This document shows, in pieces, positions 1 through 8,618 of a stretch of DNA of 64,000 nucleotides; within the stretch, counting starts at the first letter, position 1; every line of letters starts with the position of its first letter. The position numbers were made by a program, and so were the translations under genes. The notes below the pieces were generated by a model that worked only from the letters and a program-made list of their open reading frames with translations, did no database searches and had not been told where the DNA came from. The stretch is from Roseiarcus sp963758335 (GTDB taxonomy: Bacteria; Pseudomonadota; Alphaproteobacteria; Rhizobiales; Beijerinckiaceae), in the NCBI GenBank assembly GCA_963758335.1, contig CAVWVF010000004.1, positions 372,001 to 436,000 of the forward strand, given 5' to 3'.

Positions 1-518
1 CCGTTGTGTGGAGCACGAACGTCGGACCGGGATCGGCGCTTGGCGGGATCGAGTGGGGAACCGCGTCCGATTCGGTGAATGTCTACGTGCCAATCTCAAA
101 TTATTCTGGCACCGCCTATAAGCTTCAACCCTCGGGCGCCAAGGTCAATAGCGGCTCCTGGGCCGCGATCGGTACGGTGAACGGCATATTCAAGTGGCAG
201 ACCGCGACGCCCGGCGCATGCAGCAGCGCGAACGTTCCTGCCGGCTACGCCCCCGGCTGCATGGCGCTTGGGCCCGTCAGCGTCGCCGGCGGCGTCGTGT
301 TCGGCGGCTCGATGGACACGAACCCAGCCAATCCCACGATGTTCGCGCTGGACGGCAAGACCGGGAAGGTCCTCTGGACGTACAATCCCGGAAGCACGGT
401 CAATGCCGGTCCTGCGATCACCGGAAACTGGGTGTACTGGGGCTCTGGTTATGCACACCTTGGTGGACTGGGAACGGCGAACAACTATCTGTTTGCATTC
501 TCGGTTCCTACGCGCTGA
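1..518 (+). CDS. PQQ-type beta-propeller protein, C-terminal part (5' end outside window)
   Basis: The reading frame is open to the left edge, so only the last ~172 residues are present. Residues show the Gly/Trp-rich beta-propeller blades of PQQ-binding dehydrogenase-like proteins, with the motif ALDGKTGKVLWTYNPG and a following AGPAITGNWVYWGSGY blade. It ends at a TGA at 516-518. Members of this family are usually periplasmic oxidoreductases related to polyvinyl-alcohol or alcohol dehydrogenases. The catalytic and possible heme c parts would lie upstream and cannot be seen, so the substrate is unknown and it could also be a non-catalytic PQQ-repeat protein. Confidence 0.75.
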   Translation, partial: VVWSTNVGPGSALGGIEWGTASDSVNVYVPISNYSGTAYKLQPSGAKVNSGSWAAIGTVNGIFKWQTATPGACSSANVPAGYAPGCMALGPVSVAGGVVFGGSMDTNPANPTMFALDGKTGKVLWTYNPGSTVNAGPAITGNWVYWGSGYAHLGGLGTANNYLFAFSVPTR

Positions 519-667
519 TAGCCGGTATTCCGCAATCTGGGCGGTCAGGGTCGCTCAGATTGAGCGGCGCCGCCCAACGTTTTGGTGGGCCCTGTGGTTC
601 GAGCCGCGCGTGCGCGTATTCTTGGGCAAAGAGCCGGCTCGATAGGATCCAAAGCCGAGAAGAGTTT

Positions 668-756
668 CGCTCGCGTTGGCGTAGAGGACGCCGTCCGTGA
701 CTTGCCTGTCGAGAAGCGCACGGAGGTGATGATGTCCCCGCCGTCGTCCTCGCCAG
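668..756 (-). repeat. Repeat A, copy 1 (89 bp)
   Basis: This 89-bp stretch recurs, in opposite orientation and with one mismatch, at 60192-60280. In both places it sits at one outer boundary of a region whose other boundary is repeat B, in the same relative order. Here it lies just beyond the stop of the truncated STN gene. The rest of 519-785 holds no gene that I can recognise. Confidence 0.8.
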
Positions 757-785
757 GAGCGGCCGTCGGCTCGACCCTGCTCACG

Positions 786-1122
786 TCAATTCTGCGGCGG
801 CGCCGGTTTCGCCAAAGAGACCGGCGGGTTCGACGGATTCTCCCCGAGTATGTGGGCTTTGACCGGCGGCGGCGGGACCGCCAAATCCAATGGCGGCCCT
901 TGCGGCGACACGACGTAGACGATCACCGAATTGTCGGCATCGATCCGCAAGACATAATCCATGTCTCGAAAAATACGAGGCAAAACTGAGGAAAGGGACC
1001 CTGTGAATGTGCCATCGACAGTCCAGTCGGGGCGGGCACGATATTGATAGACGATCCCGAATTGATTCTTCAGGGCTTCCAGGACCTCAACGATCGGGGC
1101 TCGATTCGCTTCGATATGCAGA
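786..1122 (-). pseudogene. STN-domain (secretin/TonB N-terminal short domain) protein, 5'-truncated
   Basis: Reading the minus strand from repeat B gives an open frame starting VSLHIEANRAPIVEVLEAL, continuing NQFGIVYQYRARPDWTVDG and IFRDMDYVLRIDADNSVIV, and ending with a Pro-rich tail and TGA at 786-788. This pattern (a short two-helix, beta-strand module of ~75 residues) matches STN-like domains found in small periplasmic alphaproteobacterial proteins. The signal peptide and start are missing: the frame runs into repeat B, which carries an in-frame stop. I read this as a gene beheaded by the mobile sequence. Its original role is unknown. Confidence 0.6.
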
Positions 1123-1221
1123 CTGACCTTTGCCGGGAGGGAGTTGAACCCTCTGGATCGCGATGAAAGGTTTCAGAACTTCATGTTCATTCTCCTCTCC
1201 TGAGCTTTCCCTGTCGCAAGG
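1123..1221 (-). repeat. Repeat B, copy 1 (99 bp)
   Basis: The 99 bp here match 59528-59626 (opposite strand) with one visible mismatch. It begins CCTTGCGACAGGGAAAGC when read on the minus strand and ends GGCAAAGGTCAG. It interrupts an IS110-type transposase on one side and an STN gene on the other. At the second locus it is contiguous with what looks like the 5' half of a group II intron, so B is probably the intron's 5' end. Confidence 0.8.
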
Positions 1222-1794
1222 GTTGTAATCCCGGATGCCTTGGCCGCTGAGCAGGCCCCTGACCCGATTGGTGTGCTGAATGCGTTCCTTGAGCAGCGTG
1301 CCGCGCTCGCGGGTCAGCCGCCGGCGATCCTCTTCTTCCGGGCTCGGCGCGCGAACCATGGAGCAGACCCGCCGCTCGCCGCGAGCCCACGCCATCAGCG
1401 TCCGCAACAGCGTCTCGCCGTCGATCGCATCGGTCTTGGCTCGCCGATGCCGCCGGTTGACCGCAATCGAAGCCGCATCGACCACGTGGCTCTCGATCCC
1501 CTCGGCGAGCAGCAGGCGATGGATCCAAAATCCGTCCAATCCCGCCTCCTGAATGACGATCGCTTTGATCGGCACGCCATAGCGCTGCTCGGCCTTCGCC
1601 CTCGACCGCGAAAGAAGGTCGAGCAGGCCGGCGCCGTCCCCACCCTCGACCACATGCCTGGAAAATTTCTCGCCGCCCGGACTGTTGATCGTCACAACCC
1701 ATTTCGATTTGCTCAATTCGAGCGAGGCGAACAGCGTGATATCATTCGCGCGGGCGGTGGTCGCGACAACGGTCGCGGAGGTGATTAAATGCAT
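1222..1794 (-). pseudogene. IS110-family transposase, truncated N-terminal part
   Basis: The first ~190 residues of the transposase found complete at 41743-42906. Over the shared region (1222-1872 versus about 42334-42984) the two copies differ at a single base that I can see. The match stops at codons for YNP, where repeat B begins, so the C-terminal half with the serine-containing Transposase_20 domain is missing and the protein cannot be active. The near identity shows that duplication and interruption were recent. Confidence 0.9.
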
Positions 1795-1856
1795 CGGTTG
1801 CCTCCATGCTGGTGTGGAAGATCAGCCTACCAAGGGTCCGGCCGCCGTCCACCCGC

Positions 1857-2085
1857 ATAGGATCTGTTATCGCCAGAACGCCGCCTGTTATCGCCCTGTT
1901 AAGGGCAAAATCGCTCCCTGTTACGCTCCTGTTAGTGCGCCTGATCCCGGCGCGCCGTCTTTTCGCATAAACCATTGCAATCAGACGTTTTTTCTGCCGA
2001 GAAGCGCGGTCGAAAGGGCGCGCTTCCCCCTGTTCTTTCCCTGATAAACAAGGGAATCGCCCTGTTCGGCAGGCGACCCGGGCCG
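1857..2085. repeat. Degenerate CCTGTT/AACAGG intergenic repeat cluster
   Basis: Short CTGTTATCG, CCTGTTAAGG, CCTGTTACG, CCTGTTAGTG, CCCTGTTC and CCCTGATAAACAAGGG units recur in both orientations between the IS110 remnant and hsp20. Similar units border the intact IS110 copy at 42970-43115. They resemble the CAGGGAA/TTCCCTG palindromic repeats scattered between rhizobial genes. No gene is visible from 1873 to 2406. Confidence 0.5.
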
Positions 2086-2406
2086 CCGTTCTGATCGCCA
2101 AAGGCGGGGGCCGGCGACGGTCGCAGGCTCCTCGCGAGGGTCAAGAAATGGCGCCGTCATCGCTCAACCGCCGGTCCTCCGAACGGAGCGGCGCCAGAGC
2201 CGAGTCGACTTGAAGGCATCCCGCTCTAGCCACGCATTCACACCAATCGACCACGTCCAGAGGCGACTCAAGGACGAGGTCGGCTTTCTTTCGATCGAAC
2301 CGACGCTCCGGCCGAGACTCCGGAGTCCGGATGACTGGATTGGGAAATGCGCTATTGTCGGGCGAGATTCTGGCGTCGGAACCGGCGCTGACCGGAAGGC
2401 GAGGCG

Positions 2407-2817
2407 ATGGAGACGAATTTTCCGCGCTATTGGATGTGGTCGGAAGCGTTCGAGATGCTGGCGCGGGCCGAGCGAATGCACCGGCAGTTTTTCCGGCCGG
2501 CAAGCTCCGCCGTCGCATGGGAGCCGCCGGTGGACGTTCTCGAGACGGACCGCTCGGTGCTCGTGCTCGTCGCGTTGCCCGGAGTCGACATCGGCGAGGT
2601 CAAAGCGCTCATCGACGCCGGGCAGCTGATCATTTCGGGGATTCGAACCTATCCGGCGGAAATGCAGACTGCGGTCATTCACCGCCTGGAGCTTCCGCAA
2701 GGGCGCTTCGAACGGCGGATCGATCTTCCTCCGGGACGCTACAGCGCCATTCATCGATCGGCGTCCAACGGTTGTCTGCTGATCACTTTGCAGAAGTCGG
2801 AGGCCGCACATGGCTGA
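2407..2817 (+). CDS. Hsp20/alpha-crystallin family small heat-shock protein
   Basis: 136 residues. After a 37-residue N-terminal arm (WSEAFEMLARAERMHRQFF) comes an alpha-crystallin domain with WEPPVDVLETDRSVLVLVALPGV, the strand LIISGIRTY and the closing block RLELPQGRFERRIDLPPG. The usual C-terminal I-x-I/V tail is short. Small Hsps hold unfolding proteins in a soluble state. The ATG at 2407 follows the purine-rich AAGGCGAGGCG. The 3' end overlaps the start of lon by 8 bp, so the chaperone and the protease are almost certainly co-translated, suggesting hand-over of bound clients to Lon. Confidence 0.9.
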   Translation: METNFPRYWMWSEAFEMLARAERMHRQFFRPASSAVAWEPPVDVLETDRSVLVLVALPGVDIGEVKALIDAGQLIISGIRTYPAEMQTAVIHRLELPQGRFERRIDLPPGRYSAIHRSASNGCLLITLQKSEAAHG

Positions 2818-5233
2818 CGCCGCGGCCGGAAACGCATCGAATGAGAACCTCCCCGGAGCCCCGTCGCCGCCGCTGCCGCCGGATTCGCTGATCATCGTGC
2901 CGGTGCGCGGCATTGTGCTGTTTCCCGGGACCGCGTTGCCGATCGCGCTCGGTCGCCCCCGCTCGGTGACGGCGGCGCAGAGAGCGGTAAGGGAACAGAA
3001 GCCGGTCGGCATCGTGATGCAGCGCAACGCCGAGGTCGAAGATCCCCTTCCCGTCGATCTGCACCGCATGGGCACGGTCGCCAATATCGTACGCTACCTC
3101 ACGGCGCCGGACGGAACGCATCATCTCGTGTGCCAGGGAGAGCAACGCTTCCGGGTCGTCGAGTATCTGACTGGCTGGCCGTTCTTCGTCGCCGAGACGG
3201 TGAGAATGCCGGAGCCTGCTTCGTCGTCCGACGAGATCGAGGCCCGCTTCATCCATCTCAAGCGCCAAGCGGTCGAGGCCGTGCAGCTGCTGCCGCAGGC
3301 GCCGAACGAACTGCTCATGACGATCCAGGCGATCGATGCGCCCGGCGCGCTCGCCGATCTGGTGGCGACCTTCATGGACGCGACGCCGGACGAGAAGCAG
3401 GAGATCCTGGAGACGGTCGACGTCGGCGCCCGATTGGAGCGGGTCTCGCAACTCCTCGCCCACCGGATCGAGGTTCTGCGGCTGTCGCAGGAGATCGGCC
3501 GCGAAACCAAGGCGTCTCTCGACGCCCGCAACCGCGAGGCCCTGCTGCGCGAGCAGATGGCGGCCATTCAGCGTCAGCTCGGCGAGGCGGACGAGGGAAA
3601 GGCCGCCGAAATCGCCGAACTCGAAAAGGCGATCAGCAACGCCAAGATGCCCAAGGAGGTCGAGGACCAAGCCCGCAAGGAGCTGCGGCGTCTGCAGCGC
3701 ATGCCGGAGGCCGCCGGCGAATACGGGATGGTGCGCACCTATCTCGACTGGCTGGTCGAATTGCCCTGGGGCCTTCCCGGGGAGCCGCCGATCGACATCG
3801 CGGCGGCGCGCCGCATCCTCGACGAGGATCACTTCGGCCTCGAGAAAATCAAGCGCGGGATCGTCGAATATCTCGCCGTCCGCAAGCTGGCGCCGGGCGG
3901 CAAGGCGCCGATCCTCTGCTTCGTCGGACCGCCCGGCGTCGGCAAGACCTCGCTCGGCCAATCGATCGCCCGGGCGATGAACCGCAAATTCACTCGGGTC
4001 AGCCTCGGCGGCGTGCACGACGAGGCGGAGATTCGCGGACATCGGCGCACCTATATCGGCGCTCTTCCCGGCAACATCATCCAGGCGATCCGCAAGGCCA
4101 GGGCCCGCGACTGCGTCATGATGCTGGACGAGGTCGACAAGCTCGGCGCCGGCATCCAGGGCGATCCGAGCGCGGCCCTCTTGGAGGTGCTGGATCCCGA
4201 GCAGAACAACACTTTTCGCGACAATTACCTCGGCGTGCCGTTCGACCTCTCGCGCGTCGTCTTCATCACCACGGCGAACATGCTCGACACGATCCCCGGG
4301 CCGCTGCGCGACCGGATGGAGATCATCACGCTCGCCGGGTACACCTCCAGCGAGAAGCTGCAGATCGCGCGCCGCTATCTGGTGCGGCGTCAAATGGAGG
4401 CCAATGGACTCAAGCCGGGCCAGGTCGAGATCGCCGACGACGCGCTCAGAGCCGTCATTCCGCATTATACGCGCGAGGCTGGGGTTCGAAGCCTCGAGCG
4501 CGAGATCGGAAGAATGCTGCGTCAGGCCGCCATGCGCATCGCGGAGGGCGAGAGCGGGCCGATCGCCATCTCGGCCGGCGATCTTCAGGCCCTTCTCGGC
4601 GCGCCGCCGTTCGAGGACGAGGTGGCGATGCGCACCAGCGTGCCGGGCGTCGCGACCGGCCTCGCCTGGACGCCGGTCGGCGGCGACATTCTGTTCATCG
4701 AGGCGACCGCCACCCCGGGAAGCGGCCGGCTGATTCTCACGGGTCAACTCGGCGAGGTGATGCGGGAAAGCGCTCAGGCGGCCCTCAGCATCGTCAAGAA
4801 TCGAGCGGCGTCGTTCGGGATCGATCCCGCCCGCTTCGAGAAGACCGACATCCACATTCACGTGCCGGCGGGGGCTACGCCGAAGGACGGTCCGAGCGCG
4901 GGGGTTGCGATGTTCATGGCGCTGGTTTCGCTCATGACCGATCGCACGGTGCGGAGCGACACGGCGATGACCGGCGAGATAAGCCTGCGCGGACTGGTGC
5001 TTCCGGTCGGCGGCATCAAGGAGAAGGTCGTCGCGGCGCACAGAGCCGGAATCAGGCGCGTCATGCTGCCGGCGCGCAACCGGAAGGACTTCGAAGACAT
5101 CCCCGAAGAGGTGCGCCAGCAATTGACGTTCGTCTGGCTCGAACGGGTTGACGAAGCGGTGTCGGCGGCGCTCGAGCCCGGCGCGCGTGCGAAAGCGCCC
5201 GCCGACGAACCAACTGCGGCGTCCGGTGCTTGA
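2810..5233 (+). CDS. lon: ATP-dependent protease Lon (LonA type)
   Basis: 807 residues, the usual LonA length. Domains in order: N-terminal LON substrate domain (about 25-220), coiled region with RNREALLREQM, AAA+ ATPase with Walker A GPPGVGKT at 374-380 and Walker B MMLDEVDK, sensor and lid region, then the serine protease domain with PKDGPSAG (Ser696) and the catalytic lysine in GGIKEK (Lys739 by alignment with E. coli Ser679/Lys722). It degrades misfolded and regulatory cytosolic proteins. Its linkage to hsp20 and a fairly divergent N-terminus suggest it may be an accessory Lon beside a housekeeping copy elsewhere; that is inference. Confidence 0.96.
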   Translation: MADAAAGNASNENLPGAPSPPLPPDSLIIVPVRGIVLFPGTALPIALGRPRSVTAAQRAVREQKPVGIVMQRNAEVEDPLPVDLHRMGTVANIVRYLTAPDGTHHLVCQGEQRFRVVEYLTGWPFFVAETVRMPEPASSSDEIEARFIHLKRQAVEAVQLLPQAPNELLMTIQAIDAPGALADLVATFMDATPDEKQEILETVDVGARLERVSQLLAHRIEVLRLSQEIGRETKASLDARNREALLREQMAAIQRQLGEADEGKAAEIAELEKAISNAKMPKEVEDQARKELRRLQRMPEAAGEYGMVRTYLDWLVELPWGLPGEPPIDIAAARRILDEDHFGLEKIKRGIVEYLAVRKLAPGGKAPILCFVGPPGVGKTSLGQSIARAMNRKFTRVSLGGVHDEAEIRGHRRTYIGALPGNIIQAIRKARARDCVMMLDEVDKLGAGIQGDPSAALLEVLDPEQNNTFRDNYLGVPFDLSRVVFITTANMLDTIPGPLRDRMEIITLAGYTSSEKLQIARRYLVRRQMEANGLKPGQVEIADDALRAVIPHYTREAGVRSLEREIGRMLRQAAMRIAEGESGPIAISAGDLQALLGAPPFEDEVAMRTSVPGVATGLAWTPVGGDILFIEATATPGSGRLILTGQLGEVMRESAQAALSIVKNRAASFGIDPARFEKTDIHIHVPAGATPKDGPSAGVAMFMALVSLMTDRTVRSDTAMTGEISLRGLVLPVGGIKEKVVAAHRAGIRRVMLPARNRKDFEDIPEEVRQQLTFVWLERVDEAVSAALEPGARAKAPADEPTAASGA

Positions 5234-5957
5234 GTCGAGCCGGCTACGAAATTTTCCCGATTTTGGCGGGCGACCAATTCCGCTAGGAATATGTTGAGGA
5301 TTGGCGGCCTCGAAGACGGTTCCGGTCGAGAGGGCCTGTGGACCCTTGCAGGGAAGCTTCGGCGCGCCTGTTGCAGTCGGGCGAGGAAAGGCGCATCTTC
5401 GCTCGACCTACGGGCCATCGCCGGGCTCGTCGGCGCCCTTGGGGAACGTGCGACGGACTGAGATGGACGGCGGGATTTTGGGCTTGTCCCCGGCCCAGCG
5501 CGAAAGCGCGTCCTGCCGTTCAGTCGGTGGTCGCTCATTCCCAGCCCGCGCGACCCCGACAGGTGGCGGCAGGTCCTGCAAATCCCCCGAAGGACTTGCC
5601 GCCACTCCCAGGCCCTCCGGACCTGGGATTTTCGCAAACCCTTGGCAATCGGGCGACCCAGCATGAGGACGCGGCGCTGTTCTTCGCCGATCCGGACTGC
5701 CCGCGACTTTGCGCGCGCAGGCCGAGACCGACGCGGGACCGCCATAATCCTCAAAGCCGACAAAATGCGCGCGTCCCCGCGCCGCACGCCCCTCCTGGCT
5801 CTCAGGATTCGGGATTTTGTCCGCGGTTCGCCGTGAGGCCGCGCCCTCGAATGCTTGTTCGACCTGCACCGGCGTGCTACGCGACGCGCGGCAGAGCCTC
5901 GATTTCGGGAGCGACGGGCGAAGGACGCTCGGGCGAGGTGAACGATGGGAGCACTCG
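5234..5957. other. Gene-free stretch between lon and secB
   Basis: About 720 bases with no reading frame that I recognise on either strand. Frames here are low-complexity Pro/Arg/Ala translations without domain signatures. The word GGGATTTT occurs three times (near 5472, 5626 and 5811) and CCGATTTT once (near 5258), so the stretch may contain a few degraded short repeats. The secB promoter should lie near the right end. Confidence 0.5.
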
Positions 5958-6446
5958 ATGACGGCTGATCAGAGCGGCAACGGAGCCGTTGCGGGGGACG
6001 CGAACCCGAAATTTTCCGTTTTGGCTCAGTATACCAAGGACCTTTCGTTCGAGAATCCCAACGCGCCACGGACACTGGGACCACAGCAAAATGCGCCGAA
6101 TTTGTCGGTGCAGATTAACGTCAACGCGCGCCAACTTGCGGCGAACGATTTCGAAGTGAGCCTGATGCTCGAGGGAGGCGCCAGCCAAGGCTCCGAAACG
6201 ATGTTCAAGTTCGAGCTCAACTACGCGGGTGTGTTCCGCATCGAGAACTTTCCATCGGAGCAGGTGCAGCCCATGGTCATGATCGAAGGGCCGCGTCTGT
6301 TGTTTCCTTTCGCCCGGCAGATCATCGCCGACGCCGTGCGCGGAGGCTCATATCCGCCCCTCTACCTCGATCCGATCGACTTCCACGCGCTTTACCTGCA
6401 GCGGCTGGCCGCCGCCGGGGGACAACAGCAGCAGCGAACCGCGTGA
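5958..6446 (+). CDS. secB: Protein-export chaperone SecB
   Basis: 162 residues. The SecB core is recognisable from FSVLAQYTKDLSFENPNAP through LSVQINVNAR, FELNYAGVFRIENF and the C-terminal LLFPFARQIIADAVRGG, PPLYLDPIDFHALY. SecB keeps preproteins unfolded and delivers them to SecA. I chose the ATG at 5958 because family similarity begins there; an upstream in-frame start would add 47 unrelated residues. A Gln/Ala-rich tail (GGQQQQRTA) closes the protein. It converges on dnaQ, 18 bp away, a neighbour pair typical of alphaproteobacteria. Confidence 0.95.
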   Translation: MTADQSGNGAVAGDANPKFSVLAQYTKDLSFENPNAPRTLGPQQNAPNLSVQINVNARQLAANDFEVSLMLEGGASQGSETMFKFELNYAGVFRIENFPSEQVQPMVMIEGPRLLFPFARQIIADAVRGGSYPPLYLDPIDFHALYLQRLAAAGGQQQQRTA

Positions 6447-6464
6447 CAGCCGATTCGAAAATCC

Positions 6465-7166
6465 TCAAGTAAGCGGCTGCCCGTAGCGAAGCCAGACCGC
6501 TCCTTCGCCGAGCGTTTTGACATGAGCCGTGTGCGCGAACGCCTCGTCCGGGTCGATGAGGCGGCGAGGTGGCGCGCGCGGTTCGGCCGATCGCGGACAG
6601 ACGATCATGATCGTCGGAGAGCCCTCGCGCGTTTCGTTAAACGAGAGCGAACGCTGGCGCCCGCCCGTTAATTCACAATAGATCTCGACCAGGATTTCCG
6701 CATCCATGAGCGCGCCGTGCTTCACTCGGCGTGACCGGTCGATACGATAGCGATCGCAGAGCGCATCGAGATTGTTCGCCAGGCCGGGATGCTTCTTGCG
6801 AGCGAGCGCCAGAGTGTCGACGACACGGTCCATCTCGATCGGCTTTCGTCCAAGCCGCGCAAGCTCCGCGTTGACAAAGCGAATGTCGAATTCCGCGTTA
6901 TGGATGACTAACGGCGCCTCGCCCACGAAGGAGAGAAAGTCATCGACGACATCGGCAAATGTCGGTTTGTCCTTGAGCGCAGTCGCGGTGTGGCCGTGCA
7001 CCCGCACGGCGTCGTCGGGAACGTCACGTTCTGGATTGATGAGTTGATGGAAAACCTTTCCGGTCAGGACCTGATGCACGATCTCCACCGCGCCGATTTC
7101 GAGCACGCGATGCCCCTCGGAGGGGTTGACGCCAGTGGTTTCAGTGTCCAGCACGATTTCACGCAT
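6465..7166 (-). CDS. dnaQ: DNA polymerase III epsilon subunit (3'-5' proofreading exonuclease)
   Basis: 233 residues with the DEDDh exonuclease motifs: DTET (Asp7, Glu9), HNAEFD (Asp94), and HGALMDAE (His150, Asp155). It proofreads within the replicative polymerase core. The ATG at 7166 begins MREIVLDTETTG, so the 30 residues upstream in frame are not used. The start overlaps the end of coaE by 8 bp, giving a tightly coupled maf-aroE-coaE-dnaQ operon read toward secB. Confidence 0.95.
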   Translation of the reverse strand: MREIVLDTETTGVNPSEGHRVLEIGAVEIVHQVLTGKVFHQLINPERDVPDDAVRVHGHTATALKDKPTFADVVDDFLSFVGEAPLVIHNAEFDIRFVNAELARLGRKPIEMDRVVDTLALARKKHPGLANNLDALCDRYRIDRSRRVKHGALMDAEILVEIYCELTGGRQRSLSFNETREGSPTIMIVCPRSAEPRAPPRRLIDPDEAFAHTAHVKTLGEGAVWLRYGQPLT

Positions 7167-7767
7167 GATGGTCCTTGCGTCCTTCGAGACCGGCCGCAGA
7201 GCGCAGAAATTGGCCCACTTGAGCGCGTGTCTCGTCGTGGCTTCCGTTCGTGTCAATGATGAAATGGCTACGCCGTCGTTTCTCGAGATTGCTCATCTGG
7301 CGCGACAGGATGGAATCGAGTCTCTCTTCGGACATTCCGCTGCGGGCCAAGGCCCGTGCGCGTTGGACCGGCTCCGCCGCGCTGACGACGACGATGATGT
7401 CGACGGCGGTTTGGCCTCCTATCTCGAGCAGCAAGGGTACATCGACAACGACGAGGCGTCGCCCCTGGGACGCAGCCTGCTTCACAAATCGAGAACGAGC
7501 CGCTGCGACAACGGGATGCACAAGGCTTTCGAGGCGATTTAGCGCGCCGATGTCGTGAAGCACGAGATGCGAAAGCCGCTCGCGATCCACTCGCCCTTCG
7601 ACGATCGCGCCTGGGAATATGTCCCCGACGGCTCTCGCCCCATCGCCGGAGTAGAAGTCGCGCACCGCCGCGTCGGCGTCAAAGACTGGCGCGCCGAATT
7701 GGGCGAACATGGACGCGACGGTCGATTTCCCCATTGCTATCGAGCCCGTCAGGCCGACGACGATCAT
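7159..7767 (-). CDS. coaE: Dephospho-CoA kinase
   Basis: 202 residues, standard for CoaE, which phosphorylates dephospho-CoA in the last step of coenzyme A synthesis. A P-loop GLTGSIAMGKST lies at 5-16, followed by FDADAAVRDFY, the lid sequence LESLVHPVV and DVPLLLEIGG, all family hallmarks. The start overlaps the stop of aroE by 4 bp and the 3' end overlaps dnaQ by 8 bp. Confidence 0.95.
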   Translation of the reverse strand: MIVVGLTGSIAMGKSTVASMFAQFGAPVFDADAAVRDFYSGDGARAVGDIFPGAIVEGRVDRERLSHLVLHDIGALNRLESLVHPVVAAARSRFVKQAASQGRRLVVVDVPLLLEIGGQTAVDIIVVVSAAEPVQRARALARSGMSEERLDSILSRQMSNLEKRRRSHFIIDTNGSHDETRAQVGQFLRSAAGLEGRKDHHA

Positions 7768-8618
7768 CGCCTCGCCTCGTGCGCCGCCAGAAGGTCCGCC
7801 TCGATCAGAGCGCGCAGAGCCAGCGTGACCTCAGGGCGACGGCCAAACCACCGCTCGAACGCCGGTATCGCTTGGCGGAGCAGCATTCCGAGCCCTTCAG
7901 CCGCCTGTAAGCCGCGAGCGTGCGCAGATTTCACCAGCGATGTGCGGAGGGGAACGTAGACGATGTCGGACACCACCGCGGTTCGCGGTAGTGCGCTGAG
8001 ATCGATTTCGAGCGGAGGCTGGCCGATCATGCCGAGTGAGCTTGCGTTGACGAGCAGATCACCGCTGGAAAGTTCAGCGGAGAGAGATTCCCACGGCGCA
8101 GCGACGGCCACGTCACTGAATTCGGTCGCCAGCGCGACGGCTCTCGCATACGTCCGGTTGACAATTGCGATGCGTCGGAATCCGCGCGACGCCAACCCGT
8201 AAACGATCGCCCTGGCGGCGCCGCCGGCGCCGATCACGATCGCCGATTCCCGGCCTGACCCCCAACCGGGCACGCTCACGTCCATGTTTGCGAGAAAGCC
8301 TTCGACATCCGTATTGTCGCCCCAAAGCAGGCCGTCTTCGCGCCAAAGCGTATTGACCGCCTTGAGCGCCGCGGCCACGGCCGTGTGTCGATCGCAGGCG
8401 GCGAAGGCGATTTCTTTGTGAGGCACGGTGACATTGACGCCAATCAGTCGATCCCGGCCGATCCGGTCGGCAAACTTGCCAAATTCGCCGGGCCGGACCT
8501 CAAACCGTTCATACGCGCCGGCGATGCCGAGCGTTTTCAGCCAATAGCCATGGATTATCGGCGAACGCGAATGCGCGACAGGCCATCCCGCGACACCGGC
8601 TCGCGGAGTTGTCAGCAT
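7764..8618 (-). CDS. aroE: Shikimate dehydrogenase (NADP+)
   Basis: 284 residues. It reduces 3-dehydroshikimate to shikimate. The substrate motif SRSPIIHGYWL, the catalytic lysine in NVTVPHK (Lys68), DNTDVEGF (Asp104) and the nucleotide-binding GAGGAARA near 130 are all present. The C-terminal GLGMLLRQAIPAFERWFG is also typical. It overlaps maf by 7 bp upstream and coaE by 4 bp downstream. Confidence 0.95.
   Translation of the reverse strand: MLTTPRAGVAGWPVAHSRSPIIHGYWLKTLGIAGAYERFEVRPGEFGKFADRIGRDRLIGVNVTVPHKEIAFAACDRHTAVAAALKAVNTLWREDGLLWGDNTDVEGFLANMDVSVPGWGSGRESAIVIGAGGAARAIVYGLASRGFRRIAIVNRTYARAVALATEFSDVAVAAPWESLSAELSSGDLLVNASSLGMIGQPPLEIDLSALPRTAVVSDIVYVPLRTSLVKSAHARGLQAAEGLGMLLRQAIPAFERWFGRRPEVTLALRALIEADLLAAHEARR

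Noticed and set aside
2783..5122. 779-codon open frame antisense to lon
   Set aside because: Low-complexity Arg/Asp/His-rich shadow of the lon frame in GC-rich DNA; no domain.
5301..5869. Overlapping frames in the lon-secB gap as small genes
   Set aside because: No ribosome site, no domain, Pro/Arg/Ala-rich composition on all frames.
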